Positions 32,287-41,938 of a stretch of 59,931 nt of DNA are shown piece after piece (position 1 is the stretch's first letter; every line of letters begins with the position of its first letter). The notes under the pieces were generated by a model. That model saw nothing but the letters and a program-made list of their open reading frames with translations. It was not told where the DNA came from and searched no databases. Both the position numbers and the translations under genes were made by a program. This stretch comes from an uncultured Clostridium sp. (GTDB lineage Bacteria > Bacillota > Clostridia > Clostridiales > Clostridiaceae), in contig NZ_CAMQZG010000022.1 of the NCBI RefSeq assembly GCF_947039605.1, positions 1 through 59,931 on the forward strand, given 5' to 3'.

Positions 32287-32703
32287 ATGGAGAAAAAAGC
32301 AATAATATCTATATCAAGCATGCAGATGAACGATGAGGAACAGGTTGTTGAAGTTGTAACACCAGGTATATTTTCAATTACAGAGGATAGTTTTAAGGCT
32401 ACTTATGAAGAAAGTGAAATTTCTGGAATGGAAGGTACAACTACATCAGTTACTATAGAAAGTGGGAAAGTTACTCTTGAGAGAAAAGGTACTACAGAAA
32501 CAGTGATGTTATTTGAGAATAACGGAAGTAATATCTGTCTTTATAATACACCTTATGGAGTGTTAGAACTTACAACAAACACAAAAGTTTTAGATATTGA
32601 TATAACAGAAACAGGTGGGACAGTTAAAATAGATTATGATTTACTAGCATCAAGTGAAAGTCCTATACATACAAGTTTAAATCTTAAAATAAAAGTTATA
32701 TAA
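32287..32703 (+). CDS. DUF1934 (YwiB-like) protein
   Basis: A 138-residue small beta-barrel (calycin-like) protein of the DUF1934 family. It starts MEKKAIISISSMQ and contains the family segments TYEESEISGMEGTTTSV and YGVLELTTNTKVL. Cytoplasmic; function unknown. In Bacillus ywiB lies next to argS and rho-region genes, and here it is also followed by rho. It starts at an ATG after AGAGGAG. Its stop codon lies inside the terminator stem. Confidence 0.85.
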   Translation: MEKKAIISISSMQMNDEEQVVEVVTPGIFSITEDSFKATYEESEISGMEGTTTSVTIESGKVTLERKGTTETVMLFENNGSNICLYNTPYGVLELTTNTKVLDIDITETGGTVKIDYDLLASSESPIHTSLNLKIKVI

Positions 32704-32731
32704 CATTTGATGTTATATAACTTAATTTTTT
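32692..32731 (+). terminator. Terminator overlapping the end of the DUF1934 gene
   Basis: AAGTTATATAAC/GTTATATAACTT perfect 12-bp stem, 7-nt loop, tail AATTTTTT. The 5' arm is the last codons and stop of the gene. The remaining 170 bp before rho are AT-rich with no clear feature other than a possible long 5' leader for rho. Confidence 0.88.
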
Positions 32732-32901
32732 AGGAAAACTATGCAATTTAGCTTTTAAATAAATAACTTGTTTATTTGAGATAATAAGTATTATAATTAG
32801 ATTAATATTTCAAATGATTTTTAGAATACATAAAATTCTTATATCACATCTTTATATTCCCCAATAATAATATTGTTTAATAATTAGGAGGTGTTTGCTA
32901 A

Positions 32902-34470
32902 ATGCAGACTTACGAGAAAATGACTCTAGTTGAGCTTAAAGAGATAGCGAAAGAACTAGGGATAAAGAATATATCAAAAAAGAAAAAAAGTGAATTAATA
33001 GAAGCAATTAAAGAAGAAAAATCAGAAGTTGCGAATATTGGTGATTCAGCAAATGAAGTAGAAAAGAATGGTGTTGTTTTAAGAGAAAAAATATCTCCTA
33101 GAAAAATAGCAGAAATTGATACAAGAAGTGATGTAAATACTATTTCTAATAATATGAATAATAATAATACAAGTAGCAATACAAATAATAATGCAGGCAG
33201 TAACAACTCTAATAATACAAGTAACAATAATAATACAACAAATAGATACTCTAATAATGATTCTAGTCAAAGAGAAGAAGATAATGTAGAGAAAAAAGAG
33301 CAATTTAAGTCTATGGTAAGTACATCAAGTAGTGCAAAAGGTATATTAGAGATGTTAGAAACTAATAACTTTGGATTCTTAAGATGTCATAATTATTTAA
33401 CAGGAGAAGGTGATATATATGTTTCACCATCTCAAATAAGAAGATTTAACCTTAGAACTGGTGATGAAGTTGTAGGTAAAGTAAGAGAGGCTAAAGATGG
33501 AGAGAAATTTAGAGCCCTTTTATATGTTGAAAAAATTAATGATGAAAGACCAGAGATGGCACTTAGAAGAAAGAAATTTGAAACATTAACACCTATATAT
33601 CCAAATGAAAGATTAAGACTTGAGACAGGATTTAGTGGAGATTTAAGTTCAAGACTTATGGATTTAATATGCCCAATAGGTAAAGGTCAAAGAGGAATAA
33701 TAGTTGCACCGCCAAAGGCTGGTAAAACTACTATGCTTAAAAGAGTAGCACAGAATATAACAAAAAATAATCCGGATATAACTTTGATAGTTCTTTTAGT
33801 TGATGAAAGACCAGAGGAAGTTACAGATATGCAAAGAAGCATAAATGGAGAGGTTATATACTCAACATTTGATGAAGAACCACAAAATCATGCTAAGGTA
33901 GCAAGAATGGTTCTAGAAAGAGCAAAAAGGCTTGTAGAACATGGTAAAGATGTTGTTATACTTATGGACTCTTTAACAAGACTTGCTAGAGCATACAATC
34001 TTACAGTAACTCCTACGGGTAGAACATTATCAGGAGGTCTTGATCCAGGAGCTTTAATTATGCCAAAAAAATTCTTTGGAGCAGCTAGAAATATAGAAGA
34101 GGGTGGAAGTTTAACAATACTTGCAACGGCTCTTGTAGATACTGGTAGTAGAATGGATGATATGATATTCGAAGAATTTAAAGGAACTGGTAATATGGAA
34201 GTTCATCTTGATAGAAAACTTCAAGAAAGAAGGATATTCCCAGCCATTGATATATATAAATCGGGTACAAGAAAAGAAAATCTTCTTTTAACTGATGATG
34301 AGAGAGATATAGCTTATTCAATAAGAAAAAATATGTATGAGAGTAATGCAGAGAGAGTAACAGAGAAATTAATAGCATTATTATCAAAAACTAAAAATAA
34401 TAATGAGTTTATAGAAATGTATAGAAAAGTTAGTTTAAGCCCTAATCAACCTCAAAATACAAATAGATAA
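32902..34470 (+). CDS. rho: Transcription termination factor Rho with Asn-rich insert
   Basis: A 522-residue hexameric RNA helicase. The Rho N-terminal helical domain is at 1-45, followed by an Asn/Ser/Thr-rich low-complexity insert at about 79-124, the cold-shock RNA-binding domain (about 140-215; GFLRCHNYL) and the RecA-type ATPase with Walker A PPKAGKT (G274-K275-T276), Walker B VVILMDSLTRLARA, and the Q-loop and R-loop regions. All catalytic motifs are intact. The insert has prion-like composition; the Rho of Clostridium botulinum with such a domain can form prions. It starts at an ATG after AGGAGGTG. Confidence 0.96.
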   Translation: MQTYEKMTLVELKEIAKELGIKNISKKKKSELIEAIKEEKSEVANIGDSANEVEKNGVVLREKISPRKIAEIDTRSDVNTISNNMNNNNTSSNTNNNAGSNNSNNTSNNNNTTNRYSNNDSSQREEDNVEKKEQFKSMVSTSSSAKGILEMLETNNFGFLRCHNYLTGEGDIYVSPSQIRRFNLRTGDEVVGKVREAKDGEKFRALLYVEKINDERPEMALRRKKFETLTPIYPNERLRLETGFSGDLSSRLMDLICPIGKGQRGIIVAPPKAGKTTMLKRVAQNITKNNPDITLIVLLVDERPEEVTDMQRSINGEVIYSTFDEEPQNHAKVARMVLERAKRLVEHGKDVVILMDSLTRLARAYNLTVTPTGRTLSGGLDPGALIMPKKFFGAARNIEEGGSLTILATALVDTGSRMDDMIFEEFKGTGNMEVHLDRKLQERRIFPAIDIYKSGTRKENLLLTDDERDIAYSIRKNMYESNAERVTEKLIALLSKTKNNNEFIEMYRKVSLSPNQPQNTNR

Positions 34471-34473
34471 TAA

Positions 34474-34517
34474 AAATCCCCAAGTTACTTTTAATAAGTC
34501 AACATTGGGGATTTTTT
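34474..34517. terminator. Bidirectional terminator between rho and the glycosyltransferase gene
   Basis: AAAATCCCCAA pairs with TTGGGGATTTT over a 21-nt loop, with A and T runs on both sides. The last codons of the minus-strand gene lie in it. Confidence 0.82.
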
Positions 34518-35596
34518 AAACATAAATTCTCAAAGATATTTATCGTATCATCAATAGAATAATTTTCAGATAATCTTTGCATATTTACTTTTAAATTTAA
34601 AAGTTTTTCTGGATTTTCTATTAAAGAATCTATTACAAAATTCATAGTAGATAAATCTGTAACCCTAATTGCAGCATTTTCTTTAACTAGCAATTTAGAG
34701 TTGTCTGTTTCTTGCCCTGGGATTACAAATGGAATTATCATAGGCAGAGCCTTATGGATAGATTCAGTAGTTGTAAGGCCACCAGGTTTTGTTATAATTA
34801 GGTCCATCTGATCCATAAGACTTGAAACTTTATCAGTAAAACCTAAAATAGTTATATTTTTATAATCTTTATATTCATCAACTAAAGAAGTTTTTAGTGG
34901 CTCATTTTTACCACAAACTACTGTTAGTTTTAAATTATTCTTGTTATCAACAAGTTCTTTCAAAACTTTAGATATACCAGATAGACCCATGCTACCCCCC
35001 ATAACTAAAATATTGAAATGATTTTTATTAGTATAGGGTTTTTCATAATGATTGTAGAAGTTTTGTCCGACAGGAATCCCTACGGGATAAATTCTATTAG
35101 CAATAACTCCAAATTTTAATAATTCAGATTTAGTAAAAGAACTTCCTGTTATGTAAGCATCAATTTTAGCACTATAATAAGTATAGTGAGGTTTAAAGTC
35201 AGTTATAACAGATATAGTGGGTACTTTTATAAGTTCATTTCTAACTAAATTTCCAAGAATAGAAACAGCTAGAGGATGAGTGCAAGCAATTGCATCAGGT
35301 TTAAACTCATTTATATATTCTAAAGTTTTATCTGTTGGCTTTTTTAAAAAGACTTCAATAAATCTATTTACAGATTTAAAATCACTTATTTTATAGAAAA
35401 AGCCATAAAAATAAGGGAATACTTTAGCTGATAATTCATATCCACCGACTATAAAGTCATTAACTGGTTTAGTTTTTTCTAAAAAATCGAATATTTCAAC
35501 TTCATCATATTTATTTTTAAGAATTTCCTTTAATGACTTAGCTGCTTGATTATGACCTTCTCCAGTAGCTGTAGTCAAGATTAAAATTTTTCGCAT
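34499..35596 (-). CDS. UgtP/MGDG-synthase-like glycosyltransferase (GT28)
   Basis: A 365-residue peripheral membrane glycosyltransferase. The N-terminal LTTATGEGHNQAAKSL motif and ITKPGGLTTTESIHKALPMI in the C-terminal domain are characteristic of the MGDG synthase/UgtP/MurG group. It likely transfers a hexose to diacylglycerol to make glycolipids or anchors for lipoteichoic acid. The ATG at 35596 after GAGAGTG is preferred to an in-frame codon at 35626. Single-gene unit facing rho. Confidence 0.88.
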   Translation of the reverse strand: MRKILILTTATGEGHNQAAKSLKEILKNKYDEVEIFDFLEKTKPVNDFIVGGYELSAKVFPYFYGFFYKISDFKSVNRFIEVFLKKPTDKTLEYINEFKPDAIACTHPLAVSILGNLVRNELIKVPTISVITDFKPHYTYYSAKIDAYITGSSFTKSELLKFGVIANRIYPVGIPVGQNFYNHYEKPYTNKNHFNILVMGGSMGLSGISKVLKELVDNKNNLKLTVVCGKNEPLKTSLVDEYKDYKNITILGFTDKVSSLMDQMDLIITKPGGLTTTESIHKALPMIIPFVIPGQETDNSKLLVKENAAIRVTDLSTMNFVIDSLIENPEKLLNLKVNMQRLSENYSIDDTINIFENLCLKNPQC

Positions 35597-35681
35597 AAAA
35601 TTCACTCTCTTAATTTTAATATTCAACTAATATAATATCATATAAGAAGTTGTCTATAAAATATTTTTTTAAATTTTTGTT

Positions 35682-35711
35682 AAAAAAAAGGGGAAAGACA
35701 TTGTCTTTCCC
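35682..35711 (-). terminator. Terminator of rpmE
   Basis: On the minus strand GGGAAAGACA pairs with TGTCTTTCCC, followed by a run of eight T. Confidence 0.88.
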
Positions 35712-35734
35712 ATTTTGTAATAATATTTAAAATA

Positions 35735-35941
35735 TTATTTGTTAAGGTTAAATCTTTTGTTGAATTTATCAACTCTTCCACCAATGTCAACAAGTTTTTG
35801 TTTACCTGTGTAGAATGGGTGGCATTTAGCACATATATCAACTTTTAATTCTTCTTTAACTGATCCTGTTTCGAATGTGTTTCCACATGCACACTTAACT
35901 ACCGCGTTAGCGTGGTACTCTGGATGTATGCCTTCTCTCAT
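35735..35941 (-). CDS. rpmE: 50S ribosomal protein L31, zinc-binding form
   Basis: A 68-residue L31 with the CAC...CAKC cysteine pairs (CxC and CxxC) of the zinc-containing (C+) type. The N-terminus [10 protein letters not shown] is the family consensus. The ATG at 35941 follows GAGGTG; a GTG three codons earlier overlaps that site. A Zur-controlled Cys-less paralogue is not in the window. Confidence 0.96.
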   Translation of the reverse strand: MREGIHPEYHANAVVKCACGNTFETGSVKEELKVDICAKCHPFYTGKQKLVDIGGRVDKFNKRFNLNK

Positions 35942-36113
35942 GATTTTCACCTCTTTAATCTCTATTTAATATGTGTCCTAAAGACACAACTACTGTAAAG
36001 TATAGCATGCGGAAAACAAATCGTCAATAGTTTAAAAGTATGTAGATTTAGGTTATAATTTAAGCAGTAAAAAGAAAAAAATATCTGTTTTAAGAGAGGG
36101 AGAGTTATATAAA

Positions 36114-36695
36114 ATGAGTAAATTATATTTTAGATATGGCGCTATGAATTCAGGGAAATCAACACATCTTATGCAGGTTGCACATAATTATGAGGAAAGA
36201 GGGATGAATGTCCTTTTACTTAAACCAGCAACTGATAAAAAAGGTGGAGATAAAATTGTTTCAAGACTTGGTGTAGATAGAAATGTTGATATGTTAATTT
36301 CAGATGAGGATAACCTTTTATTAAAATTAGCAGAGCCTATAAAAATGAATAAACCACATTGTATTATAGTAGATGAGGTCCAGTTTTTAAAGAAACATCA
36401 TATAGATGAACTATTCCAAGTTGCTATTGAAAATAACATACCTGTTATTTGTTATGGACTTAGAACAGATTTCTTAATCAATGGATTTGAAGGTAGTGAA
36501 AGATTATTACTTATTGCACATAGTATAGAAGAGATGAAAACTATTTGTACTTGTGGAAATAAGGCTATATTAAATGGTAGGAAGTTAAATGGAAAGTATA
36601 TATTTGAAGGTGCACAGGTAGCTATTGATTCAGTAGATAATATTGAGTACCAATCATTATGTGGAGAGTGTTATTTTAAACATAAAGAAGATTAA
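36114..36695 (+). CDS. tdk: Thymidine kinase
   Basis: A 193-residue type II thymidine kinase for salvage of thymidine to dTMP. The P-loop is GAMNSGKSTH at residues 9-18, the Walker B/catalytic Glu is in IIVDEVQF, the lasso zinc site uses CTCG and CGEC, and YQSLCGEC closes it. Full length. It starts at an ATG after AGAGAGGGAGAG, 31 bp before the next gene, and likely leads the tdk-DUF1385/prmC-prfA unit, an order also seen in other Firmicutes. Confidence 0.95.
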   Translation: MSKLYFRYGAMNSGKSTHLMQVAHNYEERGMNVLLLKPATDKKGGDKIVSRLGVDRNVDMLISDEDNLLLKLAEPIKMNKPHCIIVDEVQFLKKHHIDELFQVAIENNIPVICYGLRTDFLINGFEGSERLLLIAHSIEEMKTICTCGNKAILNGRKLNGKYIFEGAQVAIDSVDNIEYQSLCGECYFKHKED

Positions 36696-36725
36696 TTTTA
36701 ATATTTAGGGGGTATTGAGAGAATC

Positions 36726-38477
36726 ATGGATGATTGCCGAGTTGGGGGACAAGGTTTATTAGATGGTGTGATGATGAATGGTAAAAAAGGAATAGCGACT
36801 GCAATTAGAATGGAGAATAATAGTATAGACTTAAGATTTGAAAGACGATATAGAAATCAGAAAGAAACAGGTCTTAGGTCTTTGCCTTTTTTTAGAGGTA
36901 TTCTTATTATTCTTGATGCGGTTAAATCAGGTATAAAGGGTTTTGATTTATCAGAAGATATAGTTAGTGATATTTTATCAAAAGATATACTAGACCCATT
37001 ACAAAAGATACTTAATACTACAAAATCTAATATTAGTAGAAACTTAGTCATGGGTCTAGCATCATTTATAGCAATGTTTGCTTTTATGATTTTACCTAGT
37101 GTAATTATTTATTTTTTTAAAGATTATATTGGTAATAATATTATACTTGGAGTGCTAGAGGGTATTGCAACAATATCTATTTTGTTATTATACATGTACA
37201 CAATAGGTAAGAGTGAAGAAATATCTACAATGTTTGCCTATCATGGTGCAGAACATAAGAGTATATTTTGTTATGAAAAGGGACATGAATTAAATATAGA
37301 GAATGTGAAGAAAGAAAAAAGGTTTCATTTAAGATGTGGGACAAATTTACTTTTTATGATGCTTATAAATTGTAGCATTATATATATTTTTTTAGGATGG
37401 AATTCTATTATAATTAGAATTCTATTAAAGATTTCTATAATTCCAATAGTAGCAGGAATATCTTATGAACTTGTAGAGTATACAACAAAGTCAAATAGTA
37501 TAATTTCAAAAATTATTGCATGGCCAGGTTTAAAACTACAGTTACTAACAACTAAAGAACCAGATGAGAGCCAAATCGAAGTGGCAATTTTAGCATTAAA
37601 AAAAGCAGAGGGATTAAAAGTGGAAAAAACAATAAGAGAATTATTAAATGAAGCAAATCAAATATTTAAGACAGCAGGGATTGATAGCTATATATTAGAT
37701 GCACAGCTTTTAATGTGCTATGTTTTAAAAGAAAATAAGCTTTGGCTTATGACAAATGCTTTTGAGAGAATTGGAATGGAAAAAGAAGAAGAATTCTGTG
37801 CATTAGTAGAGAAAAGAAAAAATAAATACCCTATAAATTATATTCTTGGAAATGTAGAATTTATGGGAATAGAATTTATAGTTAAAGATGGAGTTTTAAT
37901 TCCAAGACCAGATACAGAGGTATTAGTTGAAGAAGTTTTAAAATATATAGAAAAATATGAAGAGTTAGATATATGTGATCTTTGCTGTGGTAGTGGTGCA
38001 ATTGGAATTTCAATAGCTCAGTATAGAATAAATACAAAAGTAGATCTTTTAGATATTGATTCTATACCAGAAGAAGTTACAAGACTTAATATAGAAAATC
38101 AAGAATTAGAGGGAAGAACAAAGTTTATTCATAGTGATTTATTTGCTAATGCATCTAATAAAGGGTATGATATAATAGTCTCAAACCCTCCCTATATAAG
38201 AGAGGAAGTTATAGAAACTTTAATGGACGATGTTAAAAATTATGAACCACATTTAGCTTTATCAGGTGGTGAGGATGGACTTGTATTTTATAGAAAAATT
38301 ATAGAAGAAAGTTCGATTTATTTAAAAGGTAAAAAGATTTTAGCTTTTGAAATAGGGTATGACCAAGGTGAAGAGGTAAAATTACTTATGGAAAATAGTA
38401 ATTTTGAAAATGTGAGAATAATTAAAGATTTAGCGGGTCTTAATAGGGTTGTTATTGGGAATTTAATTATTGAATAA
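36726..38477 (+). CDS. prmC: DUF1385 membrane protein fused to release-factor glutamine methyltransferase PrmC
   Basis: A 583-residue fusion. Residues 1-297 are a DUF1385 protein (start MDDCRVGGQGLLDGVMMNG) with membrane segments around 112-135, 138-160 and 205-235, and the AYHGAEHKS and HLRCGT motifs. Residues about 299-583 are a complete PrmC that methylates the Gln of the GGQ motif of release factors, with SAM motif DLCCGSGAIG and catalytic NPPY at 487-490. At the junction AGAGGG lies 7 nt before an in-frame GTG (codon 299), so free PrmC could also be made. prfA, whose product is its substrate, is 68 bp downstream. Confidence 0.94.
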   Translation: MDDCRVGGQGLLDGVMMNGKKGIATAIRMENNSIDLRFERRYRNQKETGLRSLPFFRGILIILDAVKSGIKGFDLSEDIVSDILSKDILDPLQKILNTTKSNISRNLVMGLASFIAMFAFMILPSVIIYFFKDYIGNNIILGVLEGIATISILLLYMYTIGKSEEISTMFAYHGAEHKSIFCYEKGHELNIENVKKEKRFHLRCGTNLLFMMLINCSIIYIFLGWNSIIIRILLKISIIPIVAGISYELVEYTTKSNSIISKIIAWPGLKLQLLTTKEPDESQIEVAILALKKAEGLKVEKTIRELLNEANQIFKTAGIDSYILDAQLLMCYVLKENKLWLMTNAFERIGMEKEEEFCALVEKRKNKYPINYILGNVEFMGIEFIVKDGVLIPRPDTEVLVEEVLKYIEKYEELDICDLCCGSGAIGISIAQYRINTKVDLLDIDSIPEEVTRLNIENQELEGRTKFIHSDLFANASNKGYDIIVSNPPYIREEVIETLMDDVKNYEPHLALSGGEDGLVFYRKIIEESSIYLKGKKILAFEIGYDQGEEVKLLMENSNFENVRIIKDLAGLNRVVIGNLIIE

Positions 38478-38545
38478 TATAAGAAATTTATGTTATAATA
38501 AAAAAATATAAAAAATTAAAAATTTACAGTACGGAGTGATAAAAA

Positions 38546-39628
38546 ATGCTTGATAGATTAAATTTTATCGAAACTAAATATGATGAATTGTCAGTTAAAA
38601 TAAGTGATCCATCAATTATGGCTAACCAAAATGAATGGAGAAAGCTTTGTAAGGAACACTCAGACTTAGAAACAATAGTAAACAAATATAGAGAGTATAG
38701 AGATACTTTAGAAGAACTAGCTGGAAGTAAAGAAATTTTAGCAGAAGAATCAGATCAAGAAATGAGAGAAATGGTGCATGCTGAAATTAAAGAACTATCA
38801 GAAAAACAAGTAGAATTAGAAAAAGATATGCAAATATTACTTCTTCCAAAGGATCCTAATGATGATAGAAACGTATTTGTTGAAATTAGAGCTGGTGCAG
38901 GTGGAGATGAAGCAGCATTATTTGCTGGTAATTTATTCAGAATGTACACAAAATATGCTGAGGTTAACAGATGGAGCCCAGAAATTATCAGTGTAAATGA
39001 AAATGATATTGGTGGATTTAAAGAAATAGTATTCATGATTAAAGGTGATGGGGCTTACTCAAAACTTAAATATGAAAGTGGAGTTCACAGAGTTCAAAGG
39101 GTTCCAGATACAGAAAGTTCAGGAAGAATACATACATCAGCAGCTACAGTTGCAGTTTTACCAGAAGTAGATGATGTTGAGATTATTGTTGAAGATAAAG
39201 ATCTTAAGATTGATGTATTTAGAGCTTCAGGAAACGGTGGACAGTGTGTAAATACAACTGATTCAGCTGTTAGAATGACTCACTTACCTAGTGGACTTGT
39301 TGTTTCATGTCAAGATGAAAAATCACAGCTTAAAAATAAGGCAAAAGCTCTTAAAGTATTAAAAGCTAGATTATTTGATATTGCTGAGAGAGAAAGACAT
39401 AATGAAATAGCAGAAGATAGAAAGAGTCAGGTTGGATCTGGAGATAGAAGTGAGAAGATAAGAACTTATAACTATCCACAAGGAAGAGTTACTGACCATA
39501 GAATAAAATTAACTCTTTATAAATTAGATTCATTCTTAAATGGGGATATTGATGAAATACTTAATGCTCTTATTACAGAGGATCAAGCTCAGAAAATGCA
39601 AAACATGGGTAATAATAGCGAGTTGTAA
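38546..39628 (+). CDS. prfA: Peptide chain release factor 1
   Basis: A 360-residue RF1 that terminates translation at UAA and UAG. The GGQ motif is at 231-233 ([10 protein letters not shown]). The stop-codon recognition loop region [22 protein letters not shown] fits RF1. It starts at an ATG after ACGGAGTG. It follows its own methyltransferase gene. Confidence 0.97.
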   Translation: MLDRLNFIETKYDELSVKISDPSIMANQNEWRKLCKEHSDLETIVNKYREYRDTLEELAGSKEILAEESDQEMREMVHAEIKELSEKQVELEKDMQILLLPKDPNDDRNVFVEIRAGAGGDEAALFAGNLFRMYTKYAEVNRWSPEIISVNENDIGGFKEIVFMIKGDGAYSKLKYESGVHRVQRVPDTESSGRIHTSAATVAVLPEVDDVEIIVEDKDLKIDVFRASGNGGQCVNTTDSAVRMTHLPSGLVVSCQDEKSQLKNKAKALKVLKARLFDIAERERHNEIAEDRKSQVGSGDRSEKIRTYNYPQGRVTDHRIKLTLYKLDSFLNGDIDEILNALITEDQAQKMQNMGNNSEL

Positions 39629-39634
39629 AATTTT

Positions 39635-39669
39635 GAAGCCTTACATGAAAATGTAGGGCTTTATTTTTA
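39635..39669 (+). terminator. Terminator after prfA
   Basis: AAGCCTTACAT/ATGTAGGGCTT stem with one T-G pair, GAAA loop, tail TATTTTTA. Confidence 0.8.
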
Positions 39670-39691
39670 GGTAACATCAAAGGAGAGGCAA

Positions 39692-40279
39692 ATGTATATA
39701 GACAAAGCTTTAAAAAAACAAAAAGCAGGATACAAAAGATTTAATATTGTTATGATTTTTATGCTTATTCTTTTGCCAATAGTTGTTTTTGGGTTAGGTA
39801 TGAATAAAGGTATAGCAAATACCTTTTTAGTGATACTTGAGATTGCAATTGTATTATGTATGGTTGTTATGAAGGATAGAATATCACTTAGTTATACTTG
39901 TGAGAATAATTTATTAAGGTTAAAACAAGGAATATTTAAATCATATAGAAGAATATCTTGTGATAAAATTAAATTAATACATACAGCAAATAAAAATGGT
40001 GATATTGATATTGTAATTGTTACAACTACTAGAATTGGAAATAGACAGCTTAGACTTGTAGGAAGAAGTTTTTTAAATAAATATCCTATGGCAGGGAAAG
40101 AATATAAAAAACTTAAAAAAATAAATCCAGATAAAAATTATTTTTACCTTGTTATAAAAAATGGTGGATATCAAAAATATGTAATGCTTGATGCAATATA
40201 CAGAAATTCTGTGACAGCAACATTCACAGCAGATACTATAGAAAATATAAAAATATCAAGGTCACAAAGAGAAGTTTAA
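39692..40279 (+). CDS. Unknown small membrane protein
   Basis: A 195-residue protein. A short basic N-terminus leads into two close membrane segments (about 18-38 and 42-62), followed by a ~130-residue cytoplasmic domain of alternating beta strands (LSYTCENNLLRLKQGIFKSYRRISCDKIK), which resembles bacterial PH-like domains of the YdbS/YdbT type. I cannot name a family with confidence. It lies between prfA and sua5, 21 bp before the latter, so it is probably co-transcribed with it. Its start has AAGGAGAGG upstream. Confidence 0.75.
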   Translation: MYIDKALKKQKAGYKRFNIVMIFMLILLPIVVFGLGMNKGIANTFLVILEIAIVLCMVVMKDRISLSYTCENNLLRLKQGIFKSYRRISCDKIKLIHTANKNGDIDIVIVTTTRIGNRQLRLVGRSFLNKYPMAGKEYKKLKKINPDKNYFYLVIKNGGYQKYVMLDAIYRNSVTATFTADTIENIKISRSQREV

Positions 40280-40308
40280 TAAACTATAAGAAAAAAGAGG
40301 TGGTTAAA

Positions 40309-41361
40309 GTGGAAACTAAAAAAGCATATATAGAAGATATAATAAAAGATTCTAAATATTTAGATGAAGCTGCAAATATTATAAAAAATGGTGGTATTGT
40401 AGCATTTCCAACAGAAACAGTTTATGGTCTTGGTGCAAATGCTTTAGATTCAGATGCTGTTTTAAAAATATTTAAAGCAAAAGGTAGACCACAGGATAAC
40501 CCTTTAATAGTTCATGTAGCATCAAAAGATATTTCGCAGTATGCAATCGAAATACCCAATATCGCAGGTGAACTTATGGAGAAATTTTGGCCAGGTCCTT
40601 TAACTTTAATATTTAAGAAAAAAGATATAATACCAAATAGAACATCAGCAAATCTTGATAGTATAGGACTTAGAATGCCAAGTGATGAAATTGCACTTGA
40701 ACTTATTAGACGTTCAGGAAAACCAATAGCAGCACCATCAGCCAATATATCAGGAAGACCAAGTCCTACTGATATGAATAGATGTATTCAAGATTTAGAT
40801 GGAAAAGCAAATTATATCTTAGGTGGAGATAGAAGTTTTGTTGGTGTTGAATCAACTATTTTAGATTTAACAGTAACACCGCCATGTATACTTAGACCAG
40901 GTGGCATAACTCTAGAAGATCTTAGAGAAATAGATGAGTCAATTTATATTGATAAAGCTCTTTTAGAGGAAAAAGCTATGGGAGATTTAAAACCTAAAGC
41001 ACCAGGGATGAAATATAAACACTATGCTCCAAATGCAAAAGTTAGAGTTATTAGGGGTAAAAAAGATAAAATGCTTGAAAAAATTAGGGAAATGGTGCAT
41101 AATTACAAGGATGAAGATTTAAAAGTTGGCGTTATGGCAACTGAGGAAACAAAAGACCTCTATGAAGGAGCTTTTGTCATCAGCCTTGGAAAAAGAAGTG
41201 AACCACGTGAAATAGCAAAGTCACTTTTTGAAGCTCTTAGAAGTTTTGATGATATAGGTATAGATATTATACTTAGTGAATCATTTGAAGAAAAGGGTCT
41301 TGGCATAGCTATTATGAATAGATTAAAAAAATCCTGTGGATTTGATATAATAGATGTGTAG
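40309..41361 (+). CDS. sua5: L-threonylcarbamoyladenylate synthase (Sua5 type)
   Basis: A 350-residue Sua5 enzyme: the YrdC domain (about 20-210; FPTETVYGLGANA, KAKGRPQDNPLIVH, SANISGRPSPT) plus a C-terminal Sua5 domain (about 240-350) joined by the PGMKYKHYAP linker. It makes threonylcarbamoyl-AMP for the tRNA t6A modification completed by TsaD, encoded at 7.1 kb. GTG at 40309 is chosen since GAGGTGG precedes it; a GTG at 40300 lies inside that site. Confidence 0.94.
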   Translation: METKKAYIEDIIKDSKYLDEAANIIKNGGIVAFPTETVYGLGANALDSDAVLKIFKAKGRPQDNPLIVHVASKDISQYAIEIPNIAGELMEKFWPGPLTLIFKKKDIIPNRTSANLDSIGLRMPSDEIALELIRRSGKPIAAPSANISGRPSPTDMNRCIQDLDGKANYILGGDRSFVGVESTILDLTVTPPCILRPGGITLEDLREIDESIYIDKALLEEKAMGDLKPKAPGMKYKHYAPNAKVRVIRGKKDKMLEKIREMVHNYKDEDLKVGVMATEETKDLYEGAFVISLGKRSEPREIAKSLFEALRSFDDIGIDIILSESFEEKGLGIAIMNRLKKSCGFDIIDV

Positions 41362-41392
41362 GACAGCTTTTAGAGCTTAGTTTATGCAAAAT

Positions 41393-41429
41393 TGAAGAAG
41401 GTAAATTTAATTTTACTCTTCTTTTTTTT
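41393..41429 (+). terminator. Terminator after sua5
   Basis: GAAGAAGGTAAA pairs with TTTACTCTTCTT over an AT loop, then a run of T. Confidence 0.78.
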
Positions 41430-41461
41430 ATATATTTTTAAAAACTTAGGAGGGATTTTAC

Positions 41462-41911
41462 ATGAAGATAGCAGTAGGTTGTGATCATGGTGGATTTTTA
41501 TTAAAAACTGAGGTTTTAGCACATTTAGAGTCAAAAGGAATCGAGTGTAAAGATTTTGGTACATATAGTGAAGAATCATGTGATTACCCAGATATATCAA
41601 TAAAAGTTGCAGAGGCAGTTGCAGCAAAAGATTTTGATTTTGGAATATTAGTTTGTGGGACAGGGATAGGAATATCAATTGCAGCAAACAAAGTTCCAGG
41701 AATAAGAGCAGCTTTATGTGGAGATACATTTAGTGCAAAAGCTACAAGACAACATAATAATGCAAACATATTAGCATTAGGACAAAGAGTAGTTGGTGCA
41801 GGTCTTGCACTAGATATAGTTGATACTTTCATTGCAAATGAATATGAAGGTGGAAGACACGAGAACAGAATCGGTAAAATTTCGGCTATAGAAGAAAAAT
41901 ATTCAAAATAA
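41462..41911 (+). CDS. rpiB: Ribose-5-phosphate isomerase B
   Basis: A 149-residue RpiB, interconverting ribose-5-phosphate and ribulose-5-phosphate. Active-site elements: GCDHGG near residue 8-13 (Asp/His), LVCGTGIGISIAANK with the catalytic Cys at about 66, and RQHNNANILALG with His. Full length. It starts at an ATG after AGGAGGG. upp follows after 27 bp, the same rpiB-upp order as in many Firmicutes, linking pentose phosphate supply and uracil salvage. Confidence 0.96.
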   Translation: MKIAVGCDHGGFLLKTEVLAHLESKGIECKDFGTYSEESCDYPDISIKVAEAVAAKDFDFGILVCGTGIGISIAANKVPGIRAALCGDTFSAKATRQHNNANILALGQRVVGAGLALDIVDTFIANEYEGGRHENRIGKISAIEEKYSK

Positions 41912-41938
41912 GAAGCAGATTAAAAGGAGATTAAAAAA

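Noticed and set aside
33118-33290. Repetitive AAT/AAC triplets as a CRISPR or tandem DNA repeat
   Set aside because: The repetition is the Asn-rich stretch of the Rho reading frame; no direct repeats with unique spacers are present. No CRISPR array was seen anywhere in the window.
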